Source of the DNA: Sphingomonas sp. BAUL-RG-20F-R05-02
GTDB taxonomy: Bacteria; Pseudomonadota; Alphaproteobacteria; Sphingomonadales; Sphingomonadaceae
DNA length: 64,000 nucleotides
Assembly: GCF_022662305.1 (NCBI RefSeq)
Contig: NZ_JAKNQH010000009.1
Location: 1-64,000 of the forward strand
Reading direction: 5' to 3'
Part shown: positions 9,272 to 18,050 of the stretch, one piece after another
Layout of the letters: the number at the start of each line of letters is the position of its first letter
How positions within the stretch are numbered: the stretch's first letter is position 1
Notes under the pieces: generated by a model
Database searches by the model: none
The model's input: the letters and a program-made list of their open reading frames with translations, nothing else
Told to the model about the DNA's origin: nothing
Translations under genes and position numbers: made by a program

Positions 9272-10144
9272 ATGACCCTGGAACAACTCAGGATTTTCGT
9301 CGGTGTCGCAGAGCGCGAGCACATGACGCGCGCTGCCGAAGCGCTCAATGTGACGCAGTCGGCCGCAAGCGCTGCCATCGCCGCGCTAGAAGCGCGGCAC
9401 GGCGTGCCGCTGTTCCACCGGGTCGGCCGTGGGATCGAACTGTCCGAAGCGGGCCGTATGTTTCTGGTCGACGCACGCGCAGTGCTTGGCCGTGCTGCCA
9501 GTGCAGAACTTGCATTGGCCGAATATGCCGGACTGGAGCGCGGCACACTGCGGCTGGTCGCGAGCCAGACGATCGCGGGCTATTGGCTACCCCGCCAGCT
9601 GGCGGCGTTTCATGCGCGCTACCCGTCCATCACGATAGAACTGGCGATCGACAACACGGAAGGGGCCGCGGCGCGCGTGCTCGACGGTGCAGTCGAGCTT
9701 GGCTTCGTCGAGGGTGTGATCGACGAGCCCGCGCTCGCGCATTGGACCGTCGCGAACGACCGCATGGTGCTGGTGAGTGACCGCGCTGCCGACACGATCG
9801 ACGAGGACTGGATCCGGACCGCGCGCTGGATCGTCCGCGAGCAGGGATCGGGCACGCGCTCGTCGTTCGAGGAGGTGTTGCGCCAGCGCGGCGTCGATCC
9901 GTCGGACCTTACCATAGCGCTGACCCTGCCATCGAACGAGGCGGTCCGCAGCGCGGTCGAGGCCGGCGCGGGCGTCGCGGTGCTGTCGCAGCATGTCGTC
10001 GCACCTGCAATCGCGGCCGGCACGTTGCACGATCTGCCGCTCGGTCTGCCGCGGCGTCCATTCTACGCGCTGCGGCACAAGGAGCGCTATCGTACCCGGG
10101 CGGCCGACGCGCTGACCGATCTCATCAAGGAGACTGGGAAGTGA
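9272..10144 (+). CDS. LysR-type transcriptional regulator of the sulfite module
   Basis: 290 residues: winged-helix HTH at 1-60 (MTLEQLRIFVGVAE, AEALNVTQSAASAAIAALE) and a periplasmic-binding-like effector domain (about 90-285), similar to CysB/YeiE-type regulators. Start supported by AGGAG 8 bases upstream of the ATG. Its stop overlaps the GTG of the downstream TDT transporter (GTGA), so regulator and transporter are co-translated. It is a close paralogue of the frameshifted LysR gene at 30177, which also heads a sulfite oxidase locus; sulfite or a sulfur metabolite is therefore the inferred signal. Confidence 0.85.
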   Translation: MTLEQLRIFVGVAEREHMTRAAEALNVTQSAASAAIAALEARHGVPLFHRVGRGIELSEAGRMFLVDARAVLGRAASAELALAEYAGLERGTLRLVASQTIAGYWLPRQLAAFHARYPSITIELAIDNTEGAAARVLDGAVELGFVEGVIDEPALAHWTVANDRMVLVSDRAADTIDEDWIRTARWIVREQGSGTRSSFEEVLRQRGVDPSDLTIALTLPSNEAVRSAVEAGAGVAVLSQHVVAPAIAAGTLHDLPLGLPRRPFYALRHKERYRTRAADALTDLIKETGK

Positions 10145-11292
10145 CTGCCGATCTGAAACCCGTTCTCGATGGTCTGAAGCCGCTCAGCCGGCTTGATTCT
10201 CCGCGCGAGATGATCCGCCAGTTCACCCCCAACTGGTTCGCCGCTACGATGGGCACGGGCATCCTCGCGCTGGCCTTGCCGCAGGTGCCGGGCGTCGGCG
10301 CATCGCTGCACCCGGTCGGCGAGGCGTTGTGGTATTTCAACATCGCGCTCTTCACGCTGTTCGCCGGGCTCTACACCGCGCGCTGGACGATGTTCGGGCA
10401 CGAGGCGCGTCGGATCTTCGGGCACAATACCGTGTCGATGTTCATCGGCACGATCCCGATGGGCCTCGCGACGATCATCAACGGGTTCCTGGCGTTCGGC
10501 CTGCCGCGGTTCGGCGCCGGCGTTATCCCGATCGCCGAGACATTGTGGTGGATCGACGTCGCGATGTCGCTCGCCTGCGGTGTAGCGATCCCCTACCTCA
10601 TGTTTACCCGGCACGAACATTCGCTCGACGGCATGACCGCGGTGTGGCTCCTGCCAGTGGTCGCGGCCGAGGTCGCAGGCGCGAGCGGAGGCCTGCTCGC
10701 ACCGCATCTGGCGGACGCGCACCACCAGTTCGTGGTGCTGGCGACCTCCTTTGTCCTCTGGGCGTATTCGGTGCCGGTCGCGTTCGGCATCCTCGCGATC
10801 CTCATCCTGCGGATGGCGCTGCACAAGCTGCCGCACGAGAGCATGGCCGCATCGAGTTGGCTCGCACTAGGCCCGATCGGCACCGGTGCGCTCGGGATGC
10901 TGGTGCTCGGCAGCGACGCGCCCGCGATCCTCGCCGCCAACGGCCTCGGCCAGATCGGCGCGGTAGCGCAGGGGATCGGCACGATCGCCGGGCTGCTGCT
11001 CTGGGGCTTCGGCCTGTGGTGGCTGGCGCTCGCGACGCTGATCACGATCCGCTACTGGCGCGCGGGCATTCCGTTCAACCTCGGGTGGTGGGGCTACACC
11101 TTCCCGCTCGGCGTCTACACGGTCGCCACCTTCAAGCTCGGCACGACGCTCCAGCTCGGCTTTTTCGGGATCGTCGGCACCGTCCTTACCATCGCGCTCG
11201 CAGCGATGTGGCTGCTGGTCGGCGCCAAGACGGTCACAGGCGGCTGGCGCGGAAACCTGTTCGTGTCGCCCTGCATCGCCCAAGCCAATTGA
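10141..11292 (+). CDS. TDT/SLAC1-family transporter, probable sulfite exporter
   Basis: 383 residues with about ten hydrophobic helices. NWFAATMGTGILALAL near the N-terminus is the signature of the tellurite-resistance/dicarboxylate transporter (TDT) family, which includes TehA, plant SLAC1 and the yeast sulfite pump Ssu1. GTG start overlapping the LysR stop. Placement between a LysR regulator and a sulfite dehydrogenase makes sulfite the most likely substrate; malate or another anion remains possible given the mdh gene upstream. Confidence 0.75.
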   Translation: MTADLKPVLDGLKPLSRLDSPREMIRQFTPNWFAATMGTGILALALPQVPGVGASLHPVGEALWYFNIALFTLFAGLYTARWTMFGHEARRIFGHNTVSMFIGTIPMGLATIINGFLAFGLPRFGAGVIPIAETLWWIDVAMSLACGVAIPYLMFTRHEHSLDGMTAVWLLPVVAAEVAGASGGLLAPHLADAHHQFVVLATSFVLWAYSVPVAFGILAILILRMALHKLPHESMAASSWLALGPIGTGALGMLVLGSDAPAILAANGLGQIGAVAQGIGTIAGLLLWGFGLWWLALATLITIRYWRAGIPFNLGWWGYTFPLGVYTVATFKLGTTLQLGFFGIVGTVLTIALAAMWLLVGAKTVTGGWRGNLFVSPCIAQAN

Positions 11293-11398
11293 TGGGCCGA
11301 ACTGATCGTCCTGCCGGATCGAACCGGCGCATCCGATCGACCCGTACCGGGCAGACCGTCGGACGGATCGCGCATAAGAGCATGACATCGAAGGGAGA

Positions 11399-12643
11399 AT
11401 GCTGGTGGACAGCCTGGATATGAAACTGGCGCAGGCGACGAACCGCCGTCGCTTTCTCGCAGAGGCTGCGATCGGCAGCGGCGCGTTGATCGCCGCACCC
11501 GCGCTGGCGCAGAGCATTGTCGATCTGCACCTGCCTGGCGGTCCGTCGGAACGACCGATGACCAGTGCGTTCCCTGGCAAGGGCAACATGATCCTCCAGC
11601 GTATCCACCCGCCTTTGCTGGAAACGCCGATGAGCGTGTTCAATGGTGACGTCTTCACGCCAAACGACCAGTTCTTCGTCCGCTGGCACTGGGCTGACAT
11701 CCCCACCGCGATCGATGTCGAGGCGTTCCGGATCAAGGTGCACGGCGCGGTCACGCGGCCGCTGTCAATCTCGCTCGCGCAACTGCTGAAGTTGCCACGC
11801 GTCGAGCTGGCGGCGATCAACCAATGCTCGGGCAATTCGCGTGCGCTGTTCCAGCCGCCCGTTGCCGGTGCGCAGTGGCGTCACGGGGCCATGGGCAACG
11901 CCAAATGGCTCGGCGTGCGCCTGCGCGACGTGCTCGACATCGCCGGCGTGAAGCCGGGCGCGGTTGCAGTGCGGTTCGGTGCGCTCGACCAGCCGGTGGT
12001 CGCGGGTGGACCGGATTTCGCCAAGTCGCTGTCGATCGACCACGCACGCGACGGCGAAGTGATGCTCGCCTTCGGGATGAACGGCGAACAGATGCCGCTC
12101 CTCAACGGCTTCCCGGTCCGGCTGATCGTACCCGGCTGGTATTCGACCTATTGGGTCAAGATGCTGAACGACATCGAGGTGCTCGCCGCGCCCGACGACG
12201 GTTACTGGATGGCCAAGGCGTACAAAATCCCTGACACTCCAGGCGCGAACGTGCGGCCGGGCCAGAAGGATTTCCCGGCCGTTCCGATCAACAAGATGAT
12301 CCCGCGCAGTTGGGTCACGAGCCTCGACGAAGGGCAGGCGATCGCGTTCGACCGGTCGATCCCGCTGGGCGGCATTGCGATGGGGGGCGATTGCGGCGTC
12401 GCCAAGGTCGATGTGTCGACCGACAACGGCAAGACCTGGTACAAGACGACGCTCGGCCCCGATCACGGCAAATACAGTTTCCGCCGCTGGGACGCGCAGG
12501 TGCCGCTCACGCATGCGGGCCCGACCAGGCTGATGTCGCGCTGCTGGAACACCGCCGGCATCGCGCAGCCGATGACGCCGATCTGGAACCCGGGCGGGTT
12601 CATGCGCGGCAACATTGAAACCACCAACATCGTCGTCGGCTGA
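11399..12643 (+). CDS. sorA: Tat-exported sulfite dehydrogenase, molybdopterin subunit (SorA-like)
   Basis: 414 residues. A twin-arginine signal (NRRRFLAEAAIGSGALIAAPALA) precedes an oxidoreductase molybdopterin-binding domain with the molybdenum-ligating Cys143 in AAINQCSGNSRA, then the dimerisation domain (about 290-405). Size and partner fit SorA, which oxidises sulfite to sulfate in the periplasm and passes electrons to a c-type cytochrome. The cytochrome gene starts 13 bases downstream. An internal ATG at 11420 would also keep the Tat signal. Confidence 0.85.
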   Translation: MLVDSLDMKLAQATNRRRFLAEAAIGSGALIAAPALAQSIVDLHLPGGPSERPMTSAFPGKGNMILQRIHPPLLETPMSVFNGDVFTPNDQFFVRWHWADIPTAIDVEAFRIKVHGAVTRPLSISLAQLLKLPRVELAAINQCSGNSRALFQPPVAGAQWRHGAMGNAKWLGVRLRDVLDIAGVKPGAVAVRFGALDQPVVAGGPDFAKSLSIDHARDGEVMLAFGMNGEQMPLLNGFPVRLIVPGWYSTYWVKMLNDIEVLAAPDDGYWMAKAYKIPDTPGANVRPGQKDFPAVPINKMIPRSWVTSLDEGQAIAFDRSIPLGGIAMGGDCGVAKVDVSTDNGKTWYKTTLGPDHGKYSFRRWDAQVPLTHAGPTRLMSRCWNTAGIAQPMTPIWNPGGFMRGNIETTNIVVG

Positions 12644-12656
12644 GGAGCGCTCCCCC

Positions 12657-13133
12657 ATGAAAACGCCTTCCATCGGCACGCTGTCGTTTGGGTTCGTCGG
12701 CGCGACCGTCGTTCTGCTACTTGCGATCGGTGCCCCGAACAGCCGCATAGCCCCGCCGCCTGCCGCCCCGGCCGCACCACCGCCGCCAAGCGTTTCGGCG
12801 CGCGGCTTCTCGCTGGCGTCCACCTCGGTCGATCTCCCGACCGACGAAGGGCAATATCCGGCTGGTCCGCATGCGGACGTCATCAACGCCAACTGCACCT
12901 CGTGTCATTCGGCGAGCATGGCGCTGAACCAGCCGCCACTCTCTTCCGACCAGTGGACCGCGGAGGTCACCAAGATGCGCGAGGTCTACAAGGCTCCCGT
13001 TGCACAGGCTGACGTGCCGGCGATCGTCGCTTATCTGACCGCCATGAGCGCAAAGCAGCCGGGTGCCGCGAAGGGCAAGGCGCAAGACCCCGATCCGAAG
13101 GCTGCGCCCGACGTATCGGGGGGATCAGGCTAA
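12657..13133 (+). CDS. sorB: c-type cytochrome partner of sulfite dehydrogenase (SorB-like)
   Basis: 158 residues: an N-terminal membrane anchor or uncleaved signal (about 8-27), a Pro/Ala-rich linker, then a small cytochrome c domain with the heme site CTSCH (residues 80-84) and a likely distal Met near residue 100 (TKMREVY). The C-terminal 25 residues are Lys/Asp/Gly-rich and probably disordered. Immediately downstream of the sulfite dehydrogenase gene, so it should accept its electrons. Confidence 0.8.
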   Translation: MKTPSIGTLSFGFVGATVVLLLAIGAPNSRIAPPPAAPAAPPPPSVSARGFSLASTSVDLPTDEGQYPAGPHADVINANCTSCHSASMALNQPPLSSDQWTAEVTKMREVYKAPVAQADVPAIVAYLTAMSAKQPGAAKGKAQDPDPKAAPDVSGGSG

Positions 13134-13220
13134 GCCCATCAACTCACGACACGCGGTTCTGCGCGCGAAGTGCTGTGCGGCGTGGCCTCCGGGGGAGGGC
13201 GTCGACGCCAATCGAAACAC

Positions 13221-13361
13221 TGCTCGCGCCCTGCGCGTTCGCAGGTGTGCCATGTGGCACACCTTACGCGAGAATCGTCACCGGCAGGGCCGAGACGCCG
13301 GCACGATGGCTCGGTCGGCACGCCCAGCGGGCCGATAGAGCCGTGCCCGCGGGGTCCCGCC
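13221..13361. repeat. ~140-bp intergenic repeat with long palindrome (copy 1)
   Basis: Closely similar to 61194-61334 in the same orientation. It contains an inverted repeat at 13243-13264 (arms AGGTGTGCCA/TGGCACACCT around TG) and a GC-rich 3' part including the shared string GAGCCGTGCCCG. It fills much of the 331-base gap between the cytochrome gene and arsR. Confidence 0.6.
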
Positions 13362-13440
13362 CCACTCGTTGGGGACTTCGGAAAAGAGCGTAGGGTGCCG
13401 ACTGCCTGCCTACTTGGTGCTATCAACGTCTGGACCGAAA

Positions 13441-13468
13441 CCATATAGCTGCTATCCTGGATATATGG
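13441..13468. promoter_or_regulatory. candidate ArsR operator overlapping the arsR start codon
   Basis: Inverted repeat CCATATA-N14-TATATGG immediately before and across the ATG at 13465. AT-rich dyads of this kind are typical ArsR/SmtB operators; bound repressor would block its own transcript. Confidence 0.5.
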
Positions 13469-13797
13469 AAAACAACACGGCAATTTCAGCGCTCGGCGCG
13501 CTCGCACAAGGAACACGCCTCGACGTGTTCCGCCTGTTGGTGCGGCACGAACCGCATGGCTTGGCTGCCGGCGAAATCGCCCGTCAGCTCGACGTACCGC
13601 AAAACACGATGTCCGCACACCTCGGCATCCTCGCCCGTGGCGGGCTGGTGCGATCCGAACGTCATAGCCGCTCGATCATCTATCGTGCCGATCTCGACGG
13701 CCTGCGCGCGCTAACGCTCTTTCTCGTCAAGGATTGCTGCGCCGGCAACGCGGAGCTGTGCGCCCCGCTGATCGCCGAACTCACCCCATGCTGCTGA
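13465..13797 (+). CDS. arsR: ArsR-family arsenic-responsive repressor
   Basis: 110 residues with a winged helix (about 10-80; GEIARQLDVPQNTMSAHLGILA is the recognition region). The C-terminal cysteines C91, C92 and C99 (KDCCAGNAELC), plus C109/C110 at the extreme end, are the likely arsenite-binding thiols of the C-terminal-site ArsR subgroup. First gene of a five-gene ars operon with arsC starting 10 bases downstream. Confidence 0.9.
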   Translation: MENNTAISALGALAQGTRLDVFRLLVRHEPHGLAAGEIARQLDVPQNTMSAHLGILARGGLVRSERHSRSIIYRADLDGLRALTLFLVKDCCAGNAELCAPLIAELTPCC

Positions 13798-13807
13798 AAG
13801 GACGCCC

Positions 13808-14236
13808 GTGGCCGTCGATATCGTGATCTATCACAACCCCGTGTGCGGCACGTCGCGCAACACGCTAGGCCTGATCCGCAATGCCGGCATCGAACCGCAC
13901 GTGGTCGAATATCTGAAAACCCCGCCCTCGCGCGCGCTGCTGGTCGAGCTGATCGACCGCGCCGGCATAACGCCCCGCGAGCTGCTACGCGAAAAGGGTA
14001 CGCCCTATGCGGAGCTCGGCCTGGGCGACACATCGCTGTCCGACGACGCGCTGGTGGATACGATGATGACGCACCCGATCCTCATCAACCGGCCGATAGT
14101 CGTCTCACCGCTCGGCGTGAAGCTCTGCCGGCCGTCCGAAGCCGTGCTTGATCTGCTGCCGGGCGATCAGCGCGGCGCGTTCGCGAAGGAAGACGGACAA
14201 CAGGTGGTAAACGCCTCGGGCCAGCGCATCGCCTGA
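13808..14236 (+). CDS. arsC: arsenate reductase, glutaredoxin-dependent type
   Basis: 142 residues from a GTG start. The catalytic Cys13 lies in [12 protein letters not shown], followed by the RP-(I/V)VV..LG...CRP segment of the ArsC/Spx fold, so it should reduce arsenate to arsenite with glutathione/glutaredoxin. The arsB ATG overlaps its stop (TGATG). Confidence 0.92.
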   Translation: MAVDIVIYHNPVCGTSRNTLGLIRNAGIEPHVVEYLKTPPSRALLVELIDRAGITPRELLREKGTPYAELGLGDTSLSDDALVDTMMTHPILINRPIVVSPLGVKLCRPSEAVLDLLPGDQRGAFAKEDGQQVVNASGQRIA

Positions 14237-15522
14237 TGCTTCTTGCCGTCCTGATCTTCGTCGTCACGATCGTGCTCGTCATCTGGCAACCCAAGGGGCT
14301 CGGAATCGGGTGGAGCGCGATCGCCGGGGCCGTCTTGGCGCTGCTCGCGGGCGTCGTCACGCTGTCCGACGTCCCGGTCGTTTGGGGCATCGTCTGGAAC
14401 GCGACGGCTGCATTCGTCGCGATCATTGTCATAAGCCTGTTGCTCGATGAAGCTGGATCCTTCGAATGGGCGGCGCTCCACGTTGCGCGCTGGGGCAGGG
14501 GACATGGGCGCCGACTCTTCGTCCTGATCGTGCTGCTCGGCGCGGCGGTGTCGGCGTTGTTCGCCAATGATGGTGCGGCGCTGATCCTCACGCCGATCGT
14601 CATCGCCATGCTGCGCGCGCTGGGGTTCAAGGACAAGGCGACGCTGGCGTTCGTCATGGCGGCCGGGTTCATCGCCGACACGGCCAGCCTGCCGCTGGTG
14701 GTCTCGAACCTCGTCAACATCGTGTCAGCCGACTTCTTCAAGATCGGGTTCGGCACATATGCGTCCGTGATGGTCCCGGTCGATCTGGTGTCGATCGCCG
14801 CCACGCTGGGCGTGCTGCTGCTGTTCTTCCGGCGCGACCTCCCAGAAGACTATGACGTGGGGGCGCTCCGCGCGCCGCGCGATGTCATCCGAGACCCCGC
14901 GACCTTCCGTGCCGGCTGGATCGTCCTCGCGCTGCTGCTCGCTGGCTTCTTCCTGCTCGAACCGATCGGCGTGCCGGTCAGCGCCGTTGCCGCTGCCGGC
15001 GCGATCCTGCTGCTGGTAATTGCGGGACGGGGCCATGTGATCCAGACCGGCAAGGTGCTGCGCGGCGCACCGTGGCAGGTCGTGATCTTCTCTCTCGGCA
15101 TGTACCTGGTCGTCTACGGGCTGCGAAACGCGGGCCTGACCGACCATCTCGCCGCGCTGCTCGATCGCACCGCTCAGGGCGGCGTGTGGGGGGCGGCGTT
15201 CGGGACAGGCGTGATCGCGGCCATCCTGTCGTCCGTGATGAACAACATGCCGACCGTACTGGTGGGCGCGCTGTCGATCGACGCGACCCATGCCACTGGC
15301 GCCGTGCAAGAAGCAATGATCTACGCCAATGTCATCGGCTGCGATCTTGGCCCCAAGCTGACGCCGATCGGCTCGCTCGCAACGCTGTTATGGCTCCACG
15401 TCCTCGGCCAGAAAGGTGTTCGGATCGGATGGGGCTATTATTTCCGTGTCGGTATCACGCTGACTGTGCCGGTATTGCTGGTCACGCTTGCCGCCTTGGC
15501 ATTGAGGATCACGATCGGATGA
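14236..15522 (+). CDS. arsB: arsenite efflux permease ArsB
   Basis: 428 residues with about twelve membrane helices, the usual ArsB length. The SxxN-type hairpin [17 protein letters not shown] and the second-half MNNMPTVL identify the ArsB/NhaD branch of the ion transporter superfamily. It exports arsenite produced by ArsC. Coupled by a 1-base overlap with arsC and a 4-base overlap with the next gene. Confidence 0.92.
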   Translation: MLLAVLIFVVTIVLVIWQPKGLGIGWSAIAGAVLALLAGVVTLSDVPVVWGIVWNATAAFVAIIVISLLLDEAGSFEWAALHVARWGRGHGRRLFVLIVLLGAAVSALFANDGAALILTPIVIAMLRALGFKDKATLAFVMAAGFIADTASLPLVVSNLVNIVSADFFKIGFGTYASVMVPVDLVSIAATLGVLLLFFRRDLPEDYDVGALRAPRDVIRDPATFRAGWIVLALLLAGFFLLEPIGVPVSAVAAAGAILLLVIAGRGHVIQTGKVLRGAPWQVVIFSLGMYLVVYGLRNAGLTDHLAALLDRTAQGGVWGAAFGTGVIAAILSSVMNNMPTVLVGALSIDATHATGAVQEAMIYANVIGCDLGPKLTPIGSLATLLWLHVLGQKGVRIGWGYYFRVGITLTVPVLLVTLAALALRITIG

Positions 15523-15842
15523 CAGCCCTGATCTACATCGGCGCGGCGCTTGCTGAAATTGGCGGATGCTTTGCCTTCTGGGCCTGGCTTCGCATGGCGA
15601 AGTCACCCTTGTGGCTTGCTCCGGGCGTCGTCTCATTGATCCTGTTCGCATGGCTCCTCACCCGCGTGGACAGCGATGCCGCGGGACGAGCGTATGCCGC
15701 TTACGGCGGCATTTACATCTGTGCATCGCTTGCTTGGCTCTGGACCGTCGAAGGCGTGCGGCCCGATCGCTGGGATGTGAGCGGCGCGGCGCTCTGTCTG
15801 ATCGGCACCTGTATCATCCTCTTGGGACCACGAACCGCCTGA
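15519..15842 (+). CDS. ynfA: YnfA-family four-helix membrane protein
   Basis: 107 residues and four hydrophobic helices. [36 protein letters not shown] and [14 protein letters not shown] are characteristic of the YnfA (UPF0060) family, related to small multidrug resistance transporters. Overlaps arsB by ATGA and arsH by TGATG, so it is a full member of the ars operon; a role in metalloid or oxyanion export is inferred only from position. Confidence 0.85.
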   Translation: MTALIYIGAALAEIGGCFAFWAWLRMAKSPLWLAPGVVSLILFAWLLTRVDSDAAGRAYAAYGGIYICASLAWLWTVEGVRPDRWDVSGAALCLIGTCIILLGPRTA

Positions 15843-16597
15843 TGCCTGTTCGAACGCTCTCCGACCCCGACCATCTGCCCGCGCTCGATCGAAGCTATGC
15901 GATCGAACGACCTGCTCATGGCCTCGGCGCGGGTGCTCCGCCGCCACGAATCCTTCTGCTCTACGGTTCCTTGCGCGAGCGGTCATTCTCGCGGCTGTGT
16001 GTCGAGGAAGCGGCGCGACTACTGCAATTCTTCGGATGCGAAACGCGCATTTACGATCCCTCGGCGCTGCCGTTGCCCGATCAGGTCGTCGGCGACGACC
16101 ATCCGGCCGTCCACGAGCTGCGTGAACTGTCGTTGTGGTCGGAAGGTCAGGTGTGGTGCAGCCCTGAACGGCACGGCCAGATCACCGGCATCATGAAGCT
16201 CCAAATCGATCATCTGCCGCTCTCGATGGGCGGGATGCGACCGACGCAGGGACGCACGCTGGCAGTCATGCAGGTATCGGCGGGTTCGCAGTCGTTCAAC
16301 AGCGTCAACACGCTGCGCGTGCTCGGCCGCTGGATGCGAATGGTGACGATACCGAACCAGTCGAGCGTCGCCAAGGCGTTCGCCGAATTCGGCGAGGACG
16401 ATCGCATGAAGCCGTCGAGCTATTATGACCGCATCGTAGACGTAATGGAGGAACTGGTGCGGTTCACGGTGCTGCTGCGCCCGCACGCGGCACAACTCGT
16501 CGACCGCTATTCCGAGCGCAAGGAAGTTCGCGTAGGGATCGACCTGACGACAGACTTGTCGACTATCGCGACCACGGCACCCCCTCGAGGTGTTTGA
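15842..16597 (+). CDS. arsH: ArsH NADPH-dependent flavoprotein
   Basis: 251 residues. The flavodoxin-like fold is shown by [21 protein letters not shown] (FMN phosphate loop) and [21 protein letters not shown], both hallmarks of ArsH. The family oxidises trivalent organoarsenicals and reduces quinones or metals using NADPH. Last gene of the ars operon; the next gene on this side is on the opposite strand. Confidence 0.92.
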   Translation: MPVRTLSDPDHLPALDRSYAIERPAHGLGAGAPPPRILLLYGSLRERSFSRLCVEEAARLLQFFGCETRIYDPSALPLPDQVVGDDHPAVHELRELSLWSEGQVWCSPERHGQITGIMKLQIDHLPLSMGGMRPTQGRTLAVMQVSAGSQSFNSVNTLRVLGRWMRMVTIPNQSSVAKAFAEFGEDDRMKPSSYYDRIVDVMEELVRFTVLLRPHAAQLVDRYSERKEVRVGIDLTTDLSTIATTAPPRGV

Positions 16598-16697
16598 CCT
16601 CGCCCCGACGCGATGGAAGATCAGAGCGGCTACTGTGCAATACCAGCCAATGGCCTGCTGGGCTGTTAGTCGTCGACCGTCGAAACCGACTACGTGA

Positions 16698-16850
16698 TCA
16701 GTCTTCGCGACGTTCGATGTTGTCCCCTAGCCCCGGCGCTTCTGGAGACGATCGGTCGTCTTTACGCTTCTCCGAGGCGACCATTTCGCCAACTTCGACC
16801 ATCTCCGCGGTTTCCTGCGTGGTCGGCTCATCCTTGTCCGTCTCGGCCAT
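16698..16850 (-). CDS. small acidic 'PTTQE' protein next to crcB (copy 1)
   Basis: 50-residue highly charged peptide (starts MAETDKDEPTTQETAEM) with no signal or membrane segment. A strong AAGGAG lies at good distance before the ATG. A second protein sharing PTTQE(S/T)AE is encoded at 27158-27283, beside the other crcB copy. Co-oriented with and last in the fluoride operon. No family recognised; the paralogy supports it being a real gene. Confidence 0.65.
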   Translation of the reverse strand: MAETDKDEPTTQETAEMVEVGEMVASEKRKDDRSSPEAPGLGDNIERRED

Positions 16851-16919
16851 ATGCGTCTCCTTTAAAGCATCAACGCCAAAGGCTCGCTATTAGATGCGAG
16901 GAGACGCGCAGGCGTCGGA

Positions 16920-17186
16920 TCAGTCGTCGTCGCGGTCCTGCTTTTCGCGGGAAACGACCTTGAAGTTGCGGTTTAGCTTGATGTCATAGCGGCCGCCACG
17001 GCAGCGTGCGTCGTCGACCTCGAAGCCACCATCGTCGCGCTCGATCGAGCGTGGCGCAGTGCAGCCGATCCGCTTCAAGGCGGTAAGCGTCGAGGCCCGC
17101 TGGCGCGGGGTCACCCGATCGTCGTCAGCGAGGGCGGGGGAAGCGATGACGAGTGCCAGCGCGCCGGCAGCGAGATATTTGAGCAT
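16920..17186 (-). CDS. small secreted protein downstream of crcB
   Basis: 88 residues: signal peptide (MLKYLAAGALALVIASPALA) then a ~65-residue mature domain rich in charged residues with two cysteines (GCTAP, ARCRGGRYDIKLNRNF). The layout resembles small PepSY-like periplasmic domains, but this is only a resemblance. It follows crcB by 72 bases on the same strand and is probably part of the fluoride operon. Confidence 0.6.
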   Translation of the reverse strand: MLKYLAAGALALVIASPALADDDRVTPRQRASTLTALKRIGCTAPRSIERDDGGFEVDDARCRGGRYDIKLNRNFKVVSREKQDRDDD

Positions 17187-17258
17187 GGAAAAGACGTCCG
17201 ATTAAAGGTCCATGGAAACTCTGAATCCAATGCGGCCCGCGCGCCGATCGTTCCGAAA

Positions 17259-17645
17259 TCATCCCCACCGTCGGGTGATAACGAGAGCAATCGCCAGAAC
17301 GACGACCGAGAGAACAAGACTTGCCAGCACATAGCCGATCGCGGCGCCGGTCTCGCCGCGCTCCCATAATGTCACGGCATCGAGCGAGAAGGTCGACCAG
17401 GTCGTAAATCCGCCGATAAGTCCCGTCGTCACGAACAGGCGCAACTCCGCATTTTCGATGCTCTTGGCGGCAAACAGGCCGATCATCATGCCCATCAGCG
17501 CCGAGCCGACCACGTTGATGGCCAAGGTTCCCCAAGGGAAGGTTGGCCCCATAAGACGTAGTGCCACGATGCCGACGCCGTGACGCAGCATGCCGCCCAC
17601 GCCCGAGCCCAGGAACACGACCAGAAAGCCAAGCCAGATCGGCAT
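17259..17645 (-). CDS. crcB: CrcB/Fluc fluoride channel
   Basis: 128 residues and four membrane helices, the normal size of a dual-topology Fluc subunit. Family motifs: GSGVGGMLRHGVG near the N-terminus, the pore Asn in AINVVGSALMG, and GGFTTWSTFS (canonical (T)TFSTFS, here Trp at the first Phe). Fluc dimers let cytoplasmic fluoride leak out passively. It starts three bases after the half-UppP gene and lies about 8 kb downstream of the fluoride riboswitch on the same strand. Confidence 0.92.
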   Translation of the reverse strand: MPIWLGFLVVFLGSGVGGMLRHGVGIVALRLMGPTFPWGTLAINVVGSALMGMMIGLFAAKSIENAELRLFVTTGLIGGFTTWSTFSLDAVTLWERGETGAAIGYVLASLVLSVVVLAIALVITRRWG

Positions 17646-17648
17646 CGT

Positions 17649-18050
17649 TCACCCCGTCACTATCATCTGAACTGCCGTCACCGAGAGGAGAGCGGCGACC
17701 AACAATTGGAAACGGTGCACCGAAAGGCGCTTGATGAAATCATGCGCCAACGCGCCGACCACGACCGAGGGAAGGAAGGCGACCAGCACGTTTCTCGAGA
17801 AGCGGCGGGCGTCGGCATCGGACGACAAGCCGGAGACGACCGACCAGAGCCGCGCGCGGTACAACCAGCAGATCGCGAGGATCGCCCCGACCTGAATGAC
17901 GACATCGCTGATCCCGGCTTGCCGCCCTTCGTAGCCGATCAGTCGTTCGGTCAAAATGAGATGGCCGGTAGAGGAAACCGGGATGAACTCGGTCGATCCC
18001 TCGACGATGCCGAGGACGATCGGAGCGATCAGCGAGGGTAGATCCGTCAC
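17649..18050 (-). CDS. half-length UppP/BacA-like membrane protein
   Basis: 133 residues, about half of a normal undecaprenyl-diphosphatase (around 265-280). It holds the first BacA motif (GIVEGSTEFIPVSSTGHLIL, residues 14-33) and the following helices but stops before the second PGxSRSG motif. The GTG start overlaps the enolase stop (GTGA) and crcB follows at once, so the truncated form is kept in an operon. Full BacA has two inverted repeats; a half unit might act as a dimer, regulate, or be a dead remnant. Confidence 0.7.
   Translation of the reverse strand: MTDLPSLIAPIVLGIVEGSTEFIPVSSTGHLILTERLIGYEGRQAGISDVVIQVGAILAICWLYRARLWSVVSGLSSDADARRFSRNVLVAFLPSVVVGALAHDFIKRLSVHRFQLLVAALLSVTAVQMIVTG

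Noticed and set aside
10329..11423. 364-codon frame inside the TDT transporter gene
   Set aside because: Arg-rich GC shadow of the transporter frame without family motifs.
13243..13275. Sigma-54-like GG-N10-GC spacing after the palindrome in both repeats
   Set aside because: Only the minimal dinucleotides match and the TTGC element is absent; it is explained by the conserved palindrome.
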